A model generated the notes under the pieces. The model saw nothing but the letters and a program-made list of their open reading frames with translations. It did no database searches and was not told the DNA's origin. Both the position numbers and the translations under genes were made by a program. Positions 12,994-14,577 of a stretch of 14,577 nt of DNA are shown here, one piece after another (within the stretch, counting starts at the first letter, position 1; the number at the start of each line of letters is the position of its first letter). Source of the DNA: an uncultured Prevotella sp. (GTDB lineage: Bacteria; Bacteroidota; Bacteroidia; Bacteroidales; Bacteroidaceae); assembly GCA_900550635.1 (NCBI GenBank), contig URSZ01000057.1:1-14577 (forward strand). Direction: 5' to 3'.

Positions 12994-14577
12994 TTAGAAT
13001 GGGTATCCTATGGCGAAGTGTAGAGCCAGGCCGTCGGTGAATTTGCGTATGTTGTAGTATCCGCTCTTTCCCGTGTCGTAGGGGTTGTGCAGCGCAATAC
13101 CGAGGTCGAGGCGAAGCACGAGGAATTCCATGTCGTAGCGAAGGCCAAGGCCCGTTCCCAAGGCTATGGAGTTCAGGAAGTCCTTGGCGTTGATTTGTCC
13201 GCCGGGGCGTGACTCGTCCTTGCGCAGCAGCCATACGTTTCCGGCGTCGAGGAACGTGGCGCCGTAGAGCGAGCCAAACAGCGGGAAACGCAATTCGGCG
13301 TTGGCGGCCAGTTTTACGTCGCCGGTCTGGTCCATATATGAATATTTCGTCTGGTCGGATTTGAAACGTCCCGGGCCGATGCTTCTTACGGTGAACGCGC
13401 GCACACTGTTTGCGCCGCCAATGTTGAACTGTTCGCTGTAGGGGGCTACGGTGCTGTTGCCGTATGTGTAGATAATGCCGCCGAACAGGCGAGTGGCCAG
13501 CTTGAGCGACGAGCCGAGGCTGAACGTTTTGTGCACCTCGGCAGTGGCTTTGATGAACTGGGTGAACGGGTTGTCGAACAGCGTTTTGTTAGGCTCGTTG
13601 AACTTTCTGCCTGCTGCGGCGTACACGCCCGAAAGCAGGTTGCCTGCCTCCTTGAACATGGCCTGTATCCAAATGGGATTTTCTTCGCGGCTGGTGGAAC
13701 TGTAGGTGAACGTGTAGCCTATCCAGGGAATGAACTGGTCGCGCATGCTGACATAGAGCGCCGGGTTGGCGTTCATGATAGAGTCGAACTTGGCCGATTT
13801 GTTGAGCGTGCGGTCGAAGTCGAGCGAGAAAACGGTGAACTCGTGTGTGGCATGGCGGGTGCGTTTCCATTCATAGGCCATCGAAAGCCCGAATTTCACC
13901 ATGTTGAAATAATCGGAGCGTTTCATCCAGTCGGCACTTAGCGAGAAGGTGGTTGACGACGGGTAAAAGAACTGCTTGTTTGCAAGCCAGGGGAAGAATA
14001 TCCGGGGGAATTTGAGGTCCAGCGAGCTGCCGAGCTCGTAGGAGTTCAACAGGTCGTTCCTTTTCTGGCCCGACTTGGCCATTTGCCATTCGTATGAGCC
14101 GTATATGCGGAAACTCATGCTCTCGCCGGCACGGAAGGCGTTTTTCTTGGTAACCTTGAATGCGGCTCCGGGACCTATCTGGTCGTTGCTCTTGGAGTTT
14201 ATGTCCATTGTGAACTCGCTTTCGTAAGGTTTGTCCATCTTTGCGTAAATAATGACGTCAAGTGTGTCGGTTCCTGTGGTGTCGCGCGGAACGTATGACA
14301 TGTTCAGCTGGCTGAACAGCCCCATGCTGCTGAGTTTCTCGAGTGTGAACTGCTCTTCGCGGTAAGAGTATGCGCGGCCGCGCCTCGAGAATATGTTGTG
14401 CCGCCATACCGACGGGCGCAGGGGTATCTTCTTGCCGGTGTAATGGAACTCGTATTCGCCGAAAGAGAAACTTTTCCCGATATTACTGCCGGGGATTGTG
14501 TTTATGTAAATACGTTTCTTCCCGTAATACCACTTGTGCTTTATCTTGTCGGGAATATTGTTTATTGGCAAAATCTG
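12994..14577 (-). CDS. Omp85-family outer-membrane assembly protein (TamL/BamA-like), 5' end missing
   Basis: The C-terminal 527 residues are present; the frame is open past the right edge, so the start is outside the window. The first 120 residues contain a POTRA-like stretch (RRGRAYSYREEQFTLEKLSSMGLFSQLNMSYV, interrupted here only by description, followed by DTLDVIIYAKM). The remainder is a 16-strand-type beta-barrel of alternating residues. IGGANSVRAFTVRSIGPG (about 13370-13420) corresponds to the conserved VRGF/Y loop motif of Omp85 proteins, with Ala in place of the central Gly. The protein ends with Phe (IGYPF), the usual outer-membrane insertion signal. Bacteroidota TamL lipoproteins have this arrangement and work with TamB; BamA is the alternative, and the missing N-terminus (lipoprotein signal, POTRA number) would decide. 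Confidence 0.88.
   Translation of the reverse strand, partial: QILPINNIPDKIKHKWYYGKKRIYINTIPGSNIGKSFSFGEYEFHYTGKKIPLRPSVWRHNIFSRRGRAYSYREEQFTLEKLSSMGLFSQLNMSYVPRDTTGTDTLDVIIYAKMDKPYESEFTMDINSKSNDQIGPGAAFKVTKKNAFRAGESMSFRIYGSYEWQMAKSGQKRNDLLNSYELGSSLDLKFPRIFFPWLANKQFFYPSSTTFSLSADWMKRSDYFNMVKFGLSMAYEWKRTRHATHEFTVFSLDFDRTLNKSAKFDSIMNANPALYVSMRDQFIPWIGYTFTYSSTSREENPIWIQAMFKEAGNLLSGVYAAAGRKFNEPNKTLFDNPFTQFIKATAEVHKTFSLGSSLKLATRLFGGIIYTYGNSTVAPYSEQFNIGGANSVRAFTVRSIGPGRFKSDQTKYSYMDQTGDVKLAANAELRFPLFGSLYGATFLDAGNVWLLRKDESRPGGQINAKDFLNSIALGTGLGLRYDMEFLVLRLDLGIALHNPYDTGKSGYYNIRKFTDGLALHFAIGYPF

Noticed and set aside
1..14577. A polysaccharide utilisation locus
   Set aside because: Four exported carbohydrate-active or esterase proteins are present, but no SusC/SusD pair, sensor or regulator, and they are in separate transcription units among housekeeping genes.

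Overview
The window looks like chromosomal DNA from a member of the Bacteroidota, most likely order Bacteroidales and possibly Prevotella-like (inference). Upstream of several genes there are TAnnTTTG boxes, in two cases with a TTTG 19-21 bp further upstream, which is the promoter pattern of this phylum. Starts lack Shine-Dalgarno sequences and have A-rich leaders. The gene families (GH97, GH109, the GHL10/DUF187 glycoside hydrolase-like family, a GxDLY-domain SGNH hydrolase and a TamL/BamA-type Omp85 protein) are typical of gut or oral Bacteroidales. No phage, transposase, tRNA, rRNA or CRISPR array is visible.

Layout, with all genes on the minus strand unless stated. 1-699: 5' part of a secreted SGNH esterase. 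1164-2354: PatB/MalY-type C-S lyase. 2645-5175: the threonine operon, a phosphoglycerate-mutase-like protein (probable homoserine kinase) followed by threonine synthase, preceded at 5369-5443 by a threonine-rich leader peptide with its own promoter and several hairpins. 5495-6236: noncoding divergent spacer. 6237-7757 (plus strand): secreted GHL10 protein, ending at a bidirectional terminator shared with the convergent GH109 gene at 7887-9488. 9568-10560: cytoplasmic TPR protein. 10644-12551: secreted GH97. 12994 to the window end: C-terminal part of an Omp85 assembly protein.

Two things stand out. First, the unannotated leader at 5369-5443 has seven threonines in 24 residues, six of them within seven consecutive codons. 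It sits under a near-consensus promoter and just ahead of a gene whose sequence says only 'phosphoglycerate mutase-like'. This points to control by threonine attenuation and supports a homoserine kinase role. Second, four noncoding spacers carry the same AT-rich element. It has three 10-bp boxes repeated at exactly 21 bp, with inverted boxes between them, a pyrimidine tail, and compensating changes between the arms. It is a dispersed intergenic repeat family that also creates spurious short ORFs.

Functionally, the window mixes amino-acid biosynthesis (homoserine to threonine, plus a PLP C-S lyase), outer-membrane biogenesis (Omp85) and four exported carbohydrate-active or esterase proteins. 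There is no SusC/SusD pair, so it is not a classical polysaccharide utilisation locus.
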